43,343 nt of DNA. Source: Bacillota bacterium. GTDB taxonomy: Bacteria; Bacillota; Clostridia; Christensenellales; CAG-138. The translations under genes were made by a program, and so were the position numbers. Below are positions 33,212-40,999 of the stretch, one piece after another. The stretch covers positions 1 through 43,343 of the forward strand of contig JAEEKE010000044.1 in the NCBI GenBank assembly GCA_016282255.1. Direction: 5' to 3'. The number at the start of each line of letters is the position of its first letter. Position 1 is the first letter of the stretch. The notes under the pieces are model-generated. The model saw nothing but the letters and a program-made list of their open reading frames with translations, searched no databases and had not been told where the DNA came from.

Positions 33212-34108
33212 ATGAAAAGGCTTATCTCGATCATGCTTTCGCTGCTGATGCTCCCCCTTGCTGCATGTAAAGCGGGAGAACCGGCGGACAGCGGCGCGAA
33301 GGACCCGGAACCGAGCCCGACCGCCGAAACGGATACGCGCCTGACCCCGCCGAACGCGGAGGATATGACGGAGCTTGAAAAGCTCTTTACCGAGCTCGGG
33401 TACGAGTATTGGGTCATCGATCCGAAGCTTTCAAAAAAGAAGATCGGCCGCTTGATCGATGAAGAGCTCGAAAAAGGACGCCTCGAGGGCTACACGCCCG
33501 TGGTCGTGCCCTGCGCTCTGGGAGACAGGGACCTTCTGCTTGAAAGCATCAGCTATCGCCTTGAAGACGGCTTCGATATCGAGACCGAGCTGAAAAAGCC
33601 GCTTGAGGACGGCAAGAGCGTGCTTGAAGCAAGAGCGGAGGCATTCAGCGAAACCTACGGCATTTCGGTGCAGAGCATGCTGGCTCAGGCCGGAGACGGC
33701 TTCGACGGTTTCGACAGCTCTGCGGGCGAGGAAACTTATTCCGGGCTGCAGGTCAGCTCCATGTACGGAGAATCACGGCTGATCCTCATAAAGCTCCCCA
33801 CGGTCAATCCCTGGGAAGCGGCGATCTATATCCCGTTCGGCGGGTTCAACGAATGCCCCGAACCGAGTGAAATGGCGGCTGTGCTCAAGTATTGGTACGA
33901 GAAGTACGGCGCCGTTCCGGCCGTCATCACCTTTGATACGCTGGACTGCCGGCTGACGGTACCGATCCCGGAGGCGGACGCGGACGCCGTCCTCGATGAA
34001 ATGGCGATCTTTGATATCGACATTGTGGAAATGATCATGATGAGCTCGCCCGAAGGCTTCAAAAAAGCTTTGACCGAAAGCCATATCTGGTCGTTCTGGT
34101 GGGATTGA
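33212..34108 (+). CDS. DUF4253-like lipoprotein
   Basis: The 298-residue protein has a signal peptide and lipobox (LPLAAC, lipid Cys19) followed by an Asp/Pro/Glu/Thr linker to about residue 50. The C-terminal half matches the DUF4253 pattern: ALGDRDLLLE, VLKYWYEKYGAVPAVITFDTL and the ending IWSFWWD. I assign the family from memory of this W-x-FWWD end. The biochemical role of DUF4253 is not known to me. Family members I recall are cytoplasmic, so an exported lipoprotein form is notable. It starts five bases after the phosphoglucomutase stop with only a weak ribosome binding site, suggesting coupling. Codon use is less GC-rich than in the adjacent genes, hinting at later acquisition. Confidence 0.72.
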   Translation: MKRLISIMLSLLMLPLAACKAGEPADSGAKDPEPSPTAETDTRLTPPNAEDMTELEKLFTELGYEYWVIDPKLSKKKIGRLIDEELEKGRLEGYTPVVVPCALGDRDLLLESISYRLEDGFDIETELKKPLEDGKSVLEARAEAFSETYGISVQSMLAQAGDGFDGFDSSAGEETYSGLQVSSMYGESRLILIKLPTVNPWEAAIYIPFGGFNECPEPSEMAAVLKYWYEKYGAVPAVITFDTLDCRLTVPIPEADADAVLDEMAIFDIDIVEMIMMSSPEGFKKALTESHIWSFWWD

Positions 34109-34127
34109 CGCAAACGAAGCACAACGA

Positions 34128-34160
34128 ACGGGGCTCTGCAGATACGCAGGGCCCCGTTTT
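34128..34160 (+). terminator. Terminator after the DUF4253-like gene
   Basis: ACGGGGCTCTGC (34128-34139) pairs with GCAGGGCCCCGT (34146-34157), with one wobble, and TTTT follows. It ends the transcript that began before the Ig-like gene or before pgcA. Confidence 0.85.
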
Positions 34161-34257
34161 AAAGCGTTTCGACGCCGCCGAAAAGCGCGGCCGCATATTC
34201 AAGAGAGTATGCCTTCGGCAAATTCTGCCGTTAAGCCGAAAAACAGGTTCGCAGATA

Positions 34258-34286
34258 TTGAACTATCCCCGATTATCCTGTATAAT
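34258..34286 (+). promoter_or_regulatory. Promoter of xth-dapF-dus
   Basis: TTGAAC (34258-34263), 17 bp and a perfect TATAAT (34281-34286), about 60 bp before the xth start. Confidence 0.75.
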
Positions 34287-34353
34287 TATAAAGTCGGTCA
34301 ATAGGACCTTGCGGCGAAAAACGCGGGAAAAGACCGGCGGACGGAGCATCGAA

Positions 34354-35109
34354 ATGAAGTTTATCTCTTGGAACGTCAACGGCCTGCGTGCCTGCATGGG
34401 AAAGGGCTTTATGGAGTTCTTTGCCGCGGAGGACGCGGATATCTTCGCCCTGCAGGAGACCAAGCTGCAGCAGGGGCAGATCGATTTTGCGCCAGAGGGC
34501 TATCATGCATACTGGAATTATGCCGAGAAGAAGGGCTATTCCGGCACCGCCGTTTTCACGAAGCTTGAGCCGCTCTCCGTCCGTCTCGGCATGGGGGGCG
34601 ATCCGGAGTTCGAGAACGAGGGCAGGGTCATCACGCTCGAGTTCGAGGACTTCTATTTCGTTACGGTCTACACGCCGAACGCGCAGCGGGAGCTGACGAG
34701 GCTCGAGTACCGCTGCCGCTGGGAGGACGCCTTCCGCGCGTATCTCTGCGGGCTCGATAAGCACAAGCCTGTGGTGGCCTGCGGCGATATGAACGTCGCC
34801 CACGAGGAGATCGACCTTAAGAACGCCAAGTCGAATATCGGCAACGCGGGCTTCACCTATGAGGAGCGCGCAAAGTTCACCGAGCTGCTTTCATCGGGCT
34901 TTGCCGACAGCTTCCGCCGCATCTATCCCGACCGCACCGACGCCTATACCTGGTGGAGCTATATGTTCAAGGCCAGGGAGCGGAACACGGGCTGGCGCAT
35001 AGATTACTTCGTGGTCAGCGAAAGGCTTGCCGGGCGCATCGGCGACGCCCTTATCTATAACGAAGTCACGGGCAGCGACCACTGCCCGGTCGGCCTCATC
35101 ATGGAATGA
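34354..35109 (+). CDS. xth: Exodeoxyribonuclease III
   Basis: The 251-residue AP endonuclease/3' exonuclease acts in base-excision repair. The conserved EEP-fold motifs are present: ISWNVNGLRA at the start, LQETKLQ with the metal-binding Glu, VYTPNAQ, CGDMNVAHEEIDL and the catalytic ending GSDHCPVGL. The start at 34354 follows GGAG; a frame extends far upstream without a start signal. The gene is first in an operon with dapF (start 20 bases later) and dus. Assignment is secure. Confidence 0.96.
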   Translation: MKFISWNVNGLRACMGKGFMEFFAAEDADIFALQETKLQQGQIDFAPEGYHAYWNYAEKKGYSGTAVFTKLEPLSVRLGMGGDPEFENEGRVITLEFEDFYFVTVYTPNAQRELTRLEYRCRWEDAFRAYLCGLDKHKPVVACGDMNVAHEEIDLKNAKSNIGNAGFTYEERAKFTELLSSGFADSFRRIYPDRTDAYTWWSYMFKARERNTGWRIDYFVVSERLAGRIGDALIYNEVTGSDHCPVGLIME

Positions 35110-35129
35110 GCGTAAAAGGGAGGAACGGA

Positions 35130-35969
35130 ATGAGATTCGAGTTTTCCAAAATGCACGGCCTCGGCAACGATATGGTCGTTATCGACGACCGTGAGGAGCG
35201 CATAAAGGATATCAACGCCTTTGCGCAGAGGATACTGCACCGCAACACCGGCGTGGGGGCCGACAGCCTGCTCGTCATCCGCAATTCGGATATCGCCGAT
35301 ATCCGCATGCTGATCCTCAATATCGACGGCTCCGAGGCCGAGATGTGCGGCAACGGCATCCGCTGCTTCGTCAAGTTCTGCATCGAAAAGGGCATCATAA
35401 AGAAGACCGATTTCACGGTGGAGACGCTTTCGGGCATCAAGCGCCCCCATGCCGTCGTGGAAAACGGCGTGGTCACGGGCATCGGCGTCAATATGGGCGA
35501 ACCGAAGCTCGCCTGCTGCGATATCCCGGTCGCCGCCGAGGGCGAGTTCAGGGAGAAGAGCCTCTTCTCCCACGGCCGCCGCTTCACGGTCACGAGCGTC
35601 AACACCGGCGTTCCGCATACGGTCGCCTTCGTGGACGACGCGGCGCTGACCGACGTGGAGTACTACGGCAGGGACATCGAGCACAGCCCGATCTTCCCCA
35701 GAAGGACGAACGTCGACTTCGTGCAGGTCATCGACGATGAAAACATCATCATGCGCGCATGGGAGCGCGGCTGCGGCTGCACGCTCTGCTGCGGCACCGG
35801 CGCCTGCGCCTCGGCCGTGGCCTGCATCCTTGCGGGCTATACCGGCCGCAGGGTCAGCGTGCACGTCGAGCTCGGCACGCTCGAGATCGAATGGCTGCCC
35901 GACAACAGCCTCTATATGTTCGGCCCCGCCGCGACCGTGTGCGAGGGCTGCTTCTATCTCGACGAATGA
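35130..35969 (+). CDS. dapF: Diaminopimelate epimerase
   Basis: The 279-residue enzyme converts LL- to meso-diaminopimelate for lysine and peptidoglycan synthesis. The two catalytic cysteines lie in EMCGNGIRC (Cys73) and CCGTGACAS (Cys221). MHGLGNDMVVID at the start is the substrate-side motif. The start at 35130 follows GGGAGG; an earlier ATG overlaps the xth stop. The gene's end overlaps dus by four bases. Unusually many cysteines (13) occur, most clustered in CGCTLCCGTGAC. Confidence 0.96.
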   Translation: MRFEFSKMHGLGNDMVVIDDREERIKDINAFAQRILHRNTGVGADSLLVIRNSDIADIRMLILNIDGSEAEMCGNGIRCFVKFCIEKGIIKKTDFTVETLSGIKRPHAVVENGVVTGIGVNMGEPKLACCDIPVAAEGEFREKSLFSHGRRFTVTSVNTGVPHTVAFVDDAALTDVEYYGRDIEHSPIFPRRTNVDFVQVIDDENIIMRAWERGCGCTLCCGTGACASAVACILAGYTGRRVSVHVELGTLEIEWLPDNSLYMFGPAATVCEGCFYLDE

Positions 35970-36994
35970 CGGCGGGGGAGGAGAAGCGGCAAAGGCTGTT
36001 TGCCCTTCTTAAAAGAGAGGATACGGGCGTCTGCCCGCTGCTGCTCGCTCCGATGGCGGGCGTGACGGACTCGGCCTTCCGGCGGCTCTGCATCGAACAG
36101 GGCGCGGACATGACCTTCACCGAGATGGTCAGCGCCAACGGCCTTCACTACCGCAGCCACCGCACCGAGGAGCTGCTTTCGATAAGCGACGCGGAAAAGC
36201 CCTGCGGCATACAGCTCTTCGGGCACGATCCCGCGATAATCGCCGAGACCGTTCAAAGGCTCTTCGAGACCGCGGTCGATCCCGCCGACGCGGCGGTCGT
36301 CGACCTCAACATGGGCTGCCCCGCGCCGAAGATCACCGGCAACGGCGACGGCTCGGCGCTTATGCGCGATATCCCGCTTGCATCAAAGCTCATCGAAGCG
36401 GCGGTCAAGGCGAGCCCCGTGCCGGTCAGCGTCAAGTTCCGCAAGAGCTGGGACGACGCGCACGTCAACGCCGTGGAGTTCGCCCGCATGTGCGAGGACA
36501 GCGGCGCATCGTTCGTCACCGTGCACGGCCGCACGAGGATGCAGATGTATTCCGGCAAGGCCGACCGCGCGCTGATCGCCGAGGTGGTGAACGCCGTTTC
36601 GATACACGTCGTCGGCAACGGCGACATATTCTCCGGCGAGTCGGCCGCCGACATGCTCGCTATGACGGGCTGCGCGGGGCTGATGATCGCGCGCGGCGCC
36701 GAGGGGAATCCGTTTATTTTCGCAGAGGTCCGCTCAGCGCTCTCGGGAAGGGAGTACGTTCCCCCCACAGAGGAGGAGAGGCTCGGCGCGGCTCTCAGGC
36801 ATATCGAGGAATACGTCTTGGAGCACGGCAGCGGCCTGTTCGCGGATATGCGCAAGCACGTGGCGTGGTACACCAAGGGCATGTACGGCAGCACGGAGCT
36901 GCGGCGGCGCACGAACAACTGCGCCGATGCGGAGGAGCTGATCTCCCTCGTCGAAGAGTTTCGCGCATCGCGCCGCATAAACGCCGAAAAATAA
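35966..36994 (+). CDS. dusB: tRNA dihydrouridine synthase
   Basis: The 342-residue flavin enzyme reduces uridines in the tRNA D-loop or variable region. FMN-site and catalytic motifs are LAPMAGVTDSAFRRLC (about 27-42), DLNMGCPAPKITGNGDGSALM with the catalytic Cys, VKFRKSWDD, VHGRTR and GNGDIFS. The ATG is inside the dapF end (ATGA overlap). Frame support for longer versions upstream is lacking. Which uridines it modifies is not certain; Bacillota DusB-type is the best guess. Confidence 0.94.
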   Translation: MTAGEEKRQRLFALLKREDTGVCPLLLAPMAGVTDSAFRRLCIEQGADMTFTEMVSANGLHYRSHRTEELLSISDAEKPCGIQLFGHDPAIIAETVQRLFETAVDPADAAVVDLNMGCPAPKITGNGDGSALMRDIPLASKLIEAAVKASPVPVSVKFRKSWDDAHVNAVEFARMCEDSGASFVTVHGRTRMQMYSGKADRALIAEVVNAVSIHVVGNGDIFSGESAADMLAMTGCAGLMIARGAEGNPFIFAEVRSALSGREYVPPTEEERLGAALRHIEEYVLEHGSGLFADMRKHVAWYTKGMYGSTELRRRTNNCADAEELISLVEEFRASRRINAEK

Positions 36995-37066
36995 AGCTTA
37001 TCACCCGGAACGCCGGGTCAAAATATCAAAAACGGCCGCAAGGCCGGATCCAGGAGAGACAAACAC

Positions 37067-39442
37067 ATGTTAATGGACGCAAAGGGCATTATCAGGCGCG
37101 CGGAGGACGTGCTCCGCGGGGACTATCAGGTGGAGCTCAACGAGGCGGACGCCAAGCAGCTTCACCGCGCGATCTCGAGCGCGGTCATGTACGCGATCGC
37201 GGACGACTGGCGCAGGAGCCGCCGCGTAAGGGAGAGGAACCGCCGTGCCTACTATATCTCCGCCGAATACCTGACGGGCAGGATGATCTACAACAACCTG
37301 TTCTCGCTCAAGCTCCTCGACGAGGTCAAGCGCCTGCTCGCCGTGCGCGGCGTGGACATCGCGATAATGGAGGATATCGAGGACTGCGCGCTCGGCAACG
37401 GCGGCCTCGGCAGGCTCGCCGCCTGCTTCCTCGACAGCGCCGCGACGCACGACCTGCCGCTCGACGGCTACGGCATCCGCTATAAGTTCGGCCTTTTCAA
37501 GCAGGAGTTCATAAACGGCTTCCAGGCCGAGAAGGCGGACGACTGGCAGCGCCAGGGCGACCCGTGGAGCCGCCGCAGGGACGATAAGACCGTCACGGTC
37601 GAGTTCGCGACCGGCAAGGTCATCGCGGTGCCCTACGATATGCCCGTAATCGGCTACAACACCCCCACCGTCGGCACGCTCAGGCTCTTCCAGAGCGAGG
37701 CGGAGGAGGAGTTCAACTTCGCCGCGTTCAACTCCCAGGAATACGCCCTCGCCGTGCGCGAAAAGAACGCCGTTGAGGACATCACCCGCGTGCTCTATCC
37801 CAACGACAGCACCTACGAGGGCAAGCGCCTGCGCCTCAAGCAGCAGTACTTCCTCTCGAGCGCGTCTTTGCAGGACATCATGCGCCGCCATAAGCGCGTG
37901 TTCGGCACGGCCGAGAACTTTGCCGAGATGAACTGCGTCCAGCTCAACGACACGCATCCCACCGTTTCCGTGCCGGAGCTCATCCGCCTGCTGATGCTCG
38001 AGGGCAAGACCTTTGAGGAGGGGCTCGACATCGCCGCGCGCACCTTCAACTACACCAACCACACCCTGATGAGCGAGGCGCTCGAGACCTGGGACATCGA
38101 GCTGTTCAAGAGCGTCATCCCCAATATCTACGCCATCATCGAAAAGATCGACGCGCACCTTGAGAACGAGCTCGAGAACAGGGGCGTCTCCGGCGAGAAG
38201 ATAGCCCGCATGCACATCATCTCGGGCGGCCGCATCCATATGGCGAGGCTCGCTACCTACGTCTCGACCTACGTCAACGGCGTGGCGAAGATCCACTCCA
38301 ACCTGCTCAAGACCGAGGTGCTGCACGACTGGTACGAGGTCTGGCCCGAGCGCTTCCAGAACAAGACCAACGGCATCACCCAGCGCCGCTTCCTCGGCCT
38401 GTGCAACCCCGGCCTCTCCAAGCTGATCGGCGAGCGCATCGGCTACGGCTTCCTGACCGATCTCGACGAATTGAAACAATTAAAGCCCATGATCGACGAC
38501 AGGATGATCGACGAATTCATCGCGGTCAAGAAGGACCTCAAGGCCCGCCTCTCCAAGCTGATCGCCGTCAAGGAGGGCGTGGAGATCCCGGCGGACTTCG
38601 TGTTCGACGTGCAGGTCAAGCGCATGCACGAATACAAGCGCCAGCTCATGAACGCGCTCTCGATCGTGCATATCTATAAGGAGCTCAAGGCCGGCAACCT
38701 GGCCGACATGCCCAGGACCGCGTTCATCTTCGGCGCGAAGGCCGCCCCCGGCTACTTCATGGCGAAGAACATAATCAAGTTCATCAACGAGATCGCAAAG
38801 CGCGTCAATTCTGATCCCGACGTCAACGGAAAGATCCGCGTGGTGTTCGTGGCGAACTACAACTGCTCCTATGCCGAGCACATCATCCCCGCGGCGGATA
38901 TCAGCGAGCAGATCTCCCCGGCCGGCACCGAGGCGAGCGGCACGGGCAATATGAAGTTCATGCTCAACGGCGCCGTGACCCTCGGCACCTTCGACGGCGC
39001 GAATATCGAGATCGTCGAATGCGCGGGCGAGGAAAACAACTATATCTTCGGCGCGAAGGTCGATGAGCTCGCGAGGCTCCGCCCGCATTACAGCCCCAGG
39101 AACATCTACGATACCGACCCCGTGGTGCACCGCGCCGTGGACAGCCTGGTGGACGGCTCGATCGCCAACGATCCCGACAGCGCGCGCGTCTTCCGCGAGA
39201 TCTGGAACAGCCTTCTCGTGGGCGACTGGCGCAAGCCGGACTACTACTTCAATCTCTACGATTTCGAGGACTATATCTCCACGAAGCTCCGCGCGATCTA
39301 CGATACCAAGAACGAGCGCGAGTTCGCGAAAAAGTGCCTGATGAACACCGTCAGCGCGGGCAAGTTCTCGTCCGACCGCACCATCCGCGAGTACGCGAGC
39401 GAGATCTGGCATATCAAAAAGAACGAGCCGGACGGAATGTAA
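37067..39442 (+). CDS. glgP: Glycogen/maltodextrin phosphorylase
   Basis: The 791-residue enzyme releases glucose 1-phosphate from alpha-1,4-glucans. Signatures are YISAEYLTGRMIYNNL, EDIEDCALGNGGLGRLAACF, VQLNDTHPT, the WPERFQNKTNGITQRRFL loop and the PLP-lysine motif EASGTGNMKFMLNGA. The length is that of bacterial GlgP. No other glycogen gene (glgA, glgB, glgC) is in the window, so it stands alone here between dus and the dCMP deaminase. AGGAGAG lies nine bases upstream. Phosphoglucomutase at 31461 can use its product. Confidence 0.97.
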   Translation: MLMDAKGIIRRAEDVLRGDYQVELNEADAKQLHRAISSAVMYAIADDWRRSRRVRERNRRAYYISAEYLTGRMIYNNLFSLKLLDEVKRLLAVRGVDIAIMEDIEDCALGNGGLGRLAACFLDSAATHDLPLDGYGIRYKFGLFKQEFINGFQAEKADDWQRQGDPWSRRRDDKTVTVEFATGKVIAVPYDMPVIGYNTPTVGTLRLFQSEAEEEFNFAAFNSQEYALAVREKNAVEDITRVLYPNDSTYEGKRLRLKQQYFLSSASLQDIMRRHKRVFGTAENFAEMNCVQLNDTHPTVSVPELIRLLMLEGKTFEEGLDIAARTFNYTNHTLMSEALETWDIELFKSVIPNIYAIIEKIDAHLENELENRGVSGEKIARMHIISGGRIHMARLATYVSTYVNGVAKIHSNLLKTEVLHDWYEVWPERFQNKTNGITQRRFLGLCNPGLSKLIGERIGYGFLTDLDELKQLKPMIDDRMIDEFIAVKKDLKARLSKLIAVKEGVEIPADFVFDVQVKRMHEYKRQLMNALSIVHIYKELKAGNLADMPRTAFIFGAKAAPGYFMAKNIIKFINEIAKRVNSDPDVNGKIRVVFVANYNCSYAEHIIPAADISEQISPAGTEASGTGNMKFMLNGAVTLGTFDGANIEIVECAGEENNYIFGAKVDELARLRPHYSPRNIYDTDPVVHRAVDSLVDGSIANDPDSARVFREIWNSLLVGDWRKPDYYFNLYDFEDYISTKLRAIYDTKNEREFAKKCLMNTVSAGKFSSDRTIREYASEIWHIKKNEPDGM

Positions 39443-39464
39443 AATATCCGATTTGGAGGGCAAG

Positions 39465-39899
39465 ATGAACCGCATCAGCAAGGACGAATACTATCTTTCC
39501 ATCGCCGCTTCGGTGGCGAAGCGCTCCACCTGCCTTCGCAGGCAGTACGGCGCCGTCATCATCAAGAACGACGAGATCATCTCCACCGGCTACAACGGCG
39601 CGGCGCGCGGCGAGGCCAACTGCTGCGATACCGGCGTCTGCTGGCGCGAGGCGAACCACATCCCCCACGGCGAGCAGTACGAAAAATGCGTGGCCGTGCA
39701 TGCCGAGCAGAACGCGATCATCTCGGCCGCGAGGCGCGATATGCTGGACAGCGTGCTCTACCTTGCCGGCTTCGATTCGAACGGCGAGCTCGCCGAGCCC
39801 GCGCCCTGCATGATCTGCCGCCGCATGATAAAGAACGCCGGCATCCGCGAGGTGGTATCCAAGGCCGCCGACGGCACGATCAAGCGCGTAAAGGTATAA
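39465..39899 (+). CDS. comEB: dCMP deaminase (ComEB type)
   Basis: The 144-residue zinc enzyme deaminates dCMP to dUMP, the substrate of thymidylate synthase. The catalytic motif is HAEQNAI and the zinc cysteines are in PCMICRRM; further Cys/His in NCCDTGVCWREANHIPHGEQYEKC suggest the second zinc site seen in this family. The ATG at 39465 follows GGAGG; an earlier ATG at 39453 lacks a site. It starts 22 bases after glgP and is followed, after a repeat region, by thyX, the next pathway step. Confidence 0.93.
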   Translation: MNRISKDEYYLSIAASVAKRSTCLRRQYGAVIIKNDEIISTGYNGAARGEANCCDTGVCWREANHIPHGEQYEKCVAVHAEQNAIISAARRDMLDSVLYLAGFDSNGELAEPAPCMICRRMIKNAGIREVVSKAADGTIKRVKV

Positions 39900-39911
39900 C
39901 CCCATCGCATG

Positions 39912-39957
39912 GCTTCCCCCTGGGGGGAAGCTGTCACGAAGTGACTGATGAGGGGTA
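39912..39957. repeat. Two-hairpin repeat element ending in TGATGAGGGG
   Basis: GCTTCCCCC-GGGGGAAGC is followed by TGTCAC-gaa-GTGAC and then TGATGAGGGG. This looks like a dispersed clostridial repeat; I recall similar sequences in gut Clostridia but cannot verify here. It lies right after comEB and may also end its transcript. Its TGATG end is shared with the arrays at 21530 and 40015. Confidence 0.55.
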
Positions 39958-40014
39958 AAAGCAACTGAAAAATAAGCCTCGTGCACGGCCGTCCCCCGCC
40001 GCAGACGTATCCCG

Positions 40015-40106
40015 CCGCTCAATGATGCCGCTGCTCTAATGATGCCGCTGCGCTGATGATGTTTTGGCTTCGCCAAAATGATGTTTGAGCAGCATGCTGC
40101 TCAAAT
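40015..40106. repeat. Hairpin array with TGATG spacers, sister of 21530-21624
   Basis: Four TGATG spacers (near 40022, 40040, 40056 and 40078) separate short units: two CCGCTG-type half-hairpins, TTTTGGC-ttc-GCCAAAA and TTTGAGCAGC-at-GCTGCTCAAA. The last two match the last two hairpins of the thrS leader array, with paired changes on both arms that keep the stems. Confidence 0.8.
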
Positions 40107-40113
40107 TGAGGTG

Positions 40114-40259
40114 GATAATCGTAGGGGCGGATATCATCCGCCAGTCTCCCGGAAACACAGTCATCCACGGTTACGGCGTGAACTCCGATACCGCCTGTTC
40201 AATCCGGGCAAACATTTTCCGCCGCTTTGCGGGCGGCAGATTGCCGCCCCTACAGTTAT
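40114..40259. mobile_element. MITE-like element with 17-bp terminal inverted repeats
   Basis: GATAATCGTAGGGGCGG at the left end and, inverted, GATAACTGTAGGGGCGG at the right end match at 15 of 17 bases. Each end also carries a subterminal palindrome (GGCGGAT-atc-ATCCGCC and GGGCGGCA-ga-TTGCCGCCC). No reading frame fits a transposase. AATTGAGGT on the left and AATTGGAGGT on the right look like an imperfect target duplication; the right copy serves as thyX ribosome binding site. Confidence 0.6.
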
Positions 40260-40275
40260 CTGAATTGGAGGTATT

Positions 40276-40884
40276 ATGAGACTCGTTTCCCCCTCTTTCG
40301 AAATAATCAACCCCCCGGTGCGGGAGGAGGTGCTGCGTCACCTTGAGCTCTGCGGCCGCGTGTGCTACAAGAGCGAGGATAAAATGACCGAGGATTCCGC
40401 CTCGCGCATGGTCAGGATGCTGATCGAGCGCGGGCACGAGAGCCCGATCGAGCATTTCTCCGTCAGCGTGCGCGTGATCTGCGACCGCGGCGTTTCCCAC
40501 GAATGGGTCCGCCACCGCATCGCGAGCTATTCGCAGGAGTCGACGCGCTACTGCAACTATTCCTCGGCGAAGTTCGGCAGCGAGATCGCGTTTATAAGGC
40601 CGTATTTTGCAAAGGAGGGCGAGCCGCTCTTTGAGGAATGGAAACAGGCCATGGAGAACGCCGAGCGCTCGTACTTCGCCATGCTCGGGAAAGGCGCAAG
40701 GCCCGAGGACGCGAGGAGCGTGCTCCCCAACAGCCTCAAGACCGAGTTCATCTGCACGATGAACCTGCGCGAATGGCGGCATTTCTTCCGTCTGCGCTGC
40801 GCCCCGGCCGCTCACCCGGCCATGCGCGAGATAGCGATACCCCTGCAGGCGGCGTTCCACGAGCTGCTGCCCGAGCTTTTCTGA
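40276..40884 (+). CDS. thyX: Flavin-dependent thymidylate synthase ThyX
   Basis: The 202-residue FAD enzyme methylates dUMP to dTMP using methylene-tetrahydrofolate and NAD(P)H. The ThyX motif RHRxxSxxxxSxR is seen as RHRIASYSQESTR (residues 79-91). GHESPIEHFSV (53-63) and LPNSLKTEF with the active-site region are present. Length is typical. GGAGGT lies upstream and belongs to the right flank of the MITE-like element. dCMP deaminase is two positions upstream. A terminator follows. Confidence 0.96.
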   Translation: MRLVSPSFEIINPPVREEVLRHLELCGRVCYKSEDKMTEDSASRMVRMLIERGHESPIEHFSVSVRVICDRGVSHEWVRHRIASYSQESTRYCNYSSAKFGSEIAFIRPYFAKEGEPLFEEWKQAMENAERSYFAMLGKGARPEDARSVLPNSLKTEFICTMNLREWRHFFRLRCAPAAHPAMREIAIPLQAAFHELLPELF

Positions 40885-40892
40885 CGCCCGAT

Positions 40893-40926
40893 CCGGCGAG
40901 GCCCCATGCGGTCCCGCCGGTTTTTT
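40893..40926 (+). terminator. Terminator of thyX
   Basis: CCGGCG (40893-40898) and CGCCGG (40915-40920) form the stem base, with partial pairing above, and TTTTTT follows at 40921-40926. Confidence 0.8.
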
Positions 40927-40938
40927 ATCCCCAAAACC

Positions 40939-40965
40939 TTGATTTTTCGCGGGGGGGGGTATAAT
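40939..40965 (+). promoter_or_regulatory. Promoter with a G9 tract in its spacer
   Basis: TTGATT (40939-40944) and a perfect TATAAT (40960-40965) are separated by only 15 bp, of which nine are an uninterrupted G run (40951-40959). A change in G number would alter promoter spacing. The downstream gene starts at 41000 with AGGAGG. Confidence 0.65.
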
Positions 40966-40999
40966 TATTCTATAACATTCATTCATAGGAGGAAGAAAA

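Noticed and set aside
37003-37046. Terminator between dus and glgP
   Set aside because: Two short hairpins (ACCCGG-aacgc-CCGGGT and CGGCC-gcaa-GGCCG) occur, but neither is followed by a T-run, so I did not call one.
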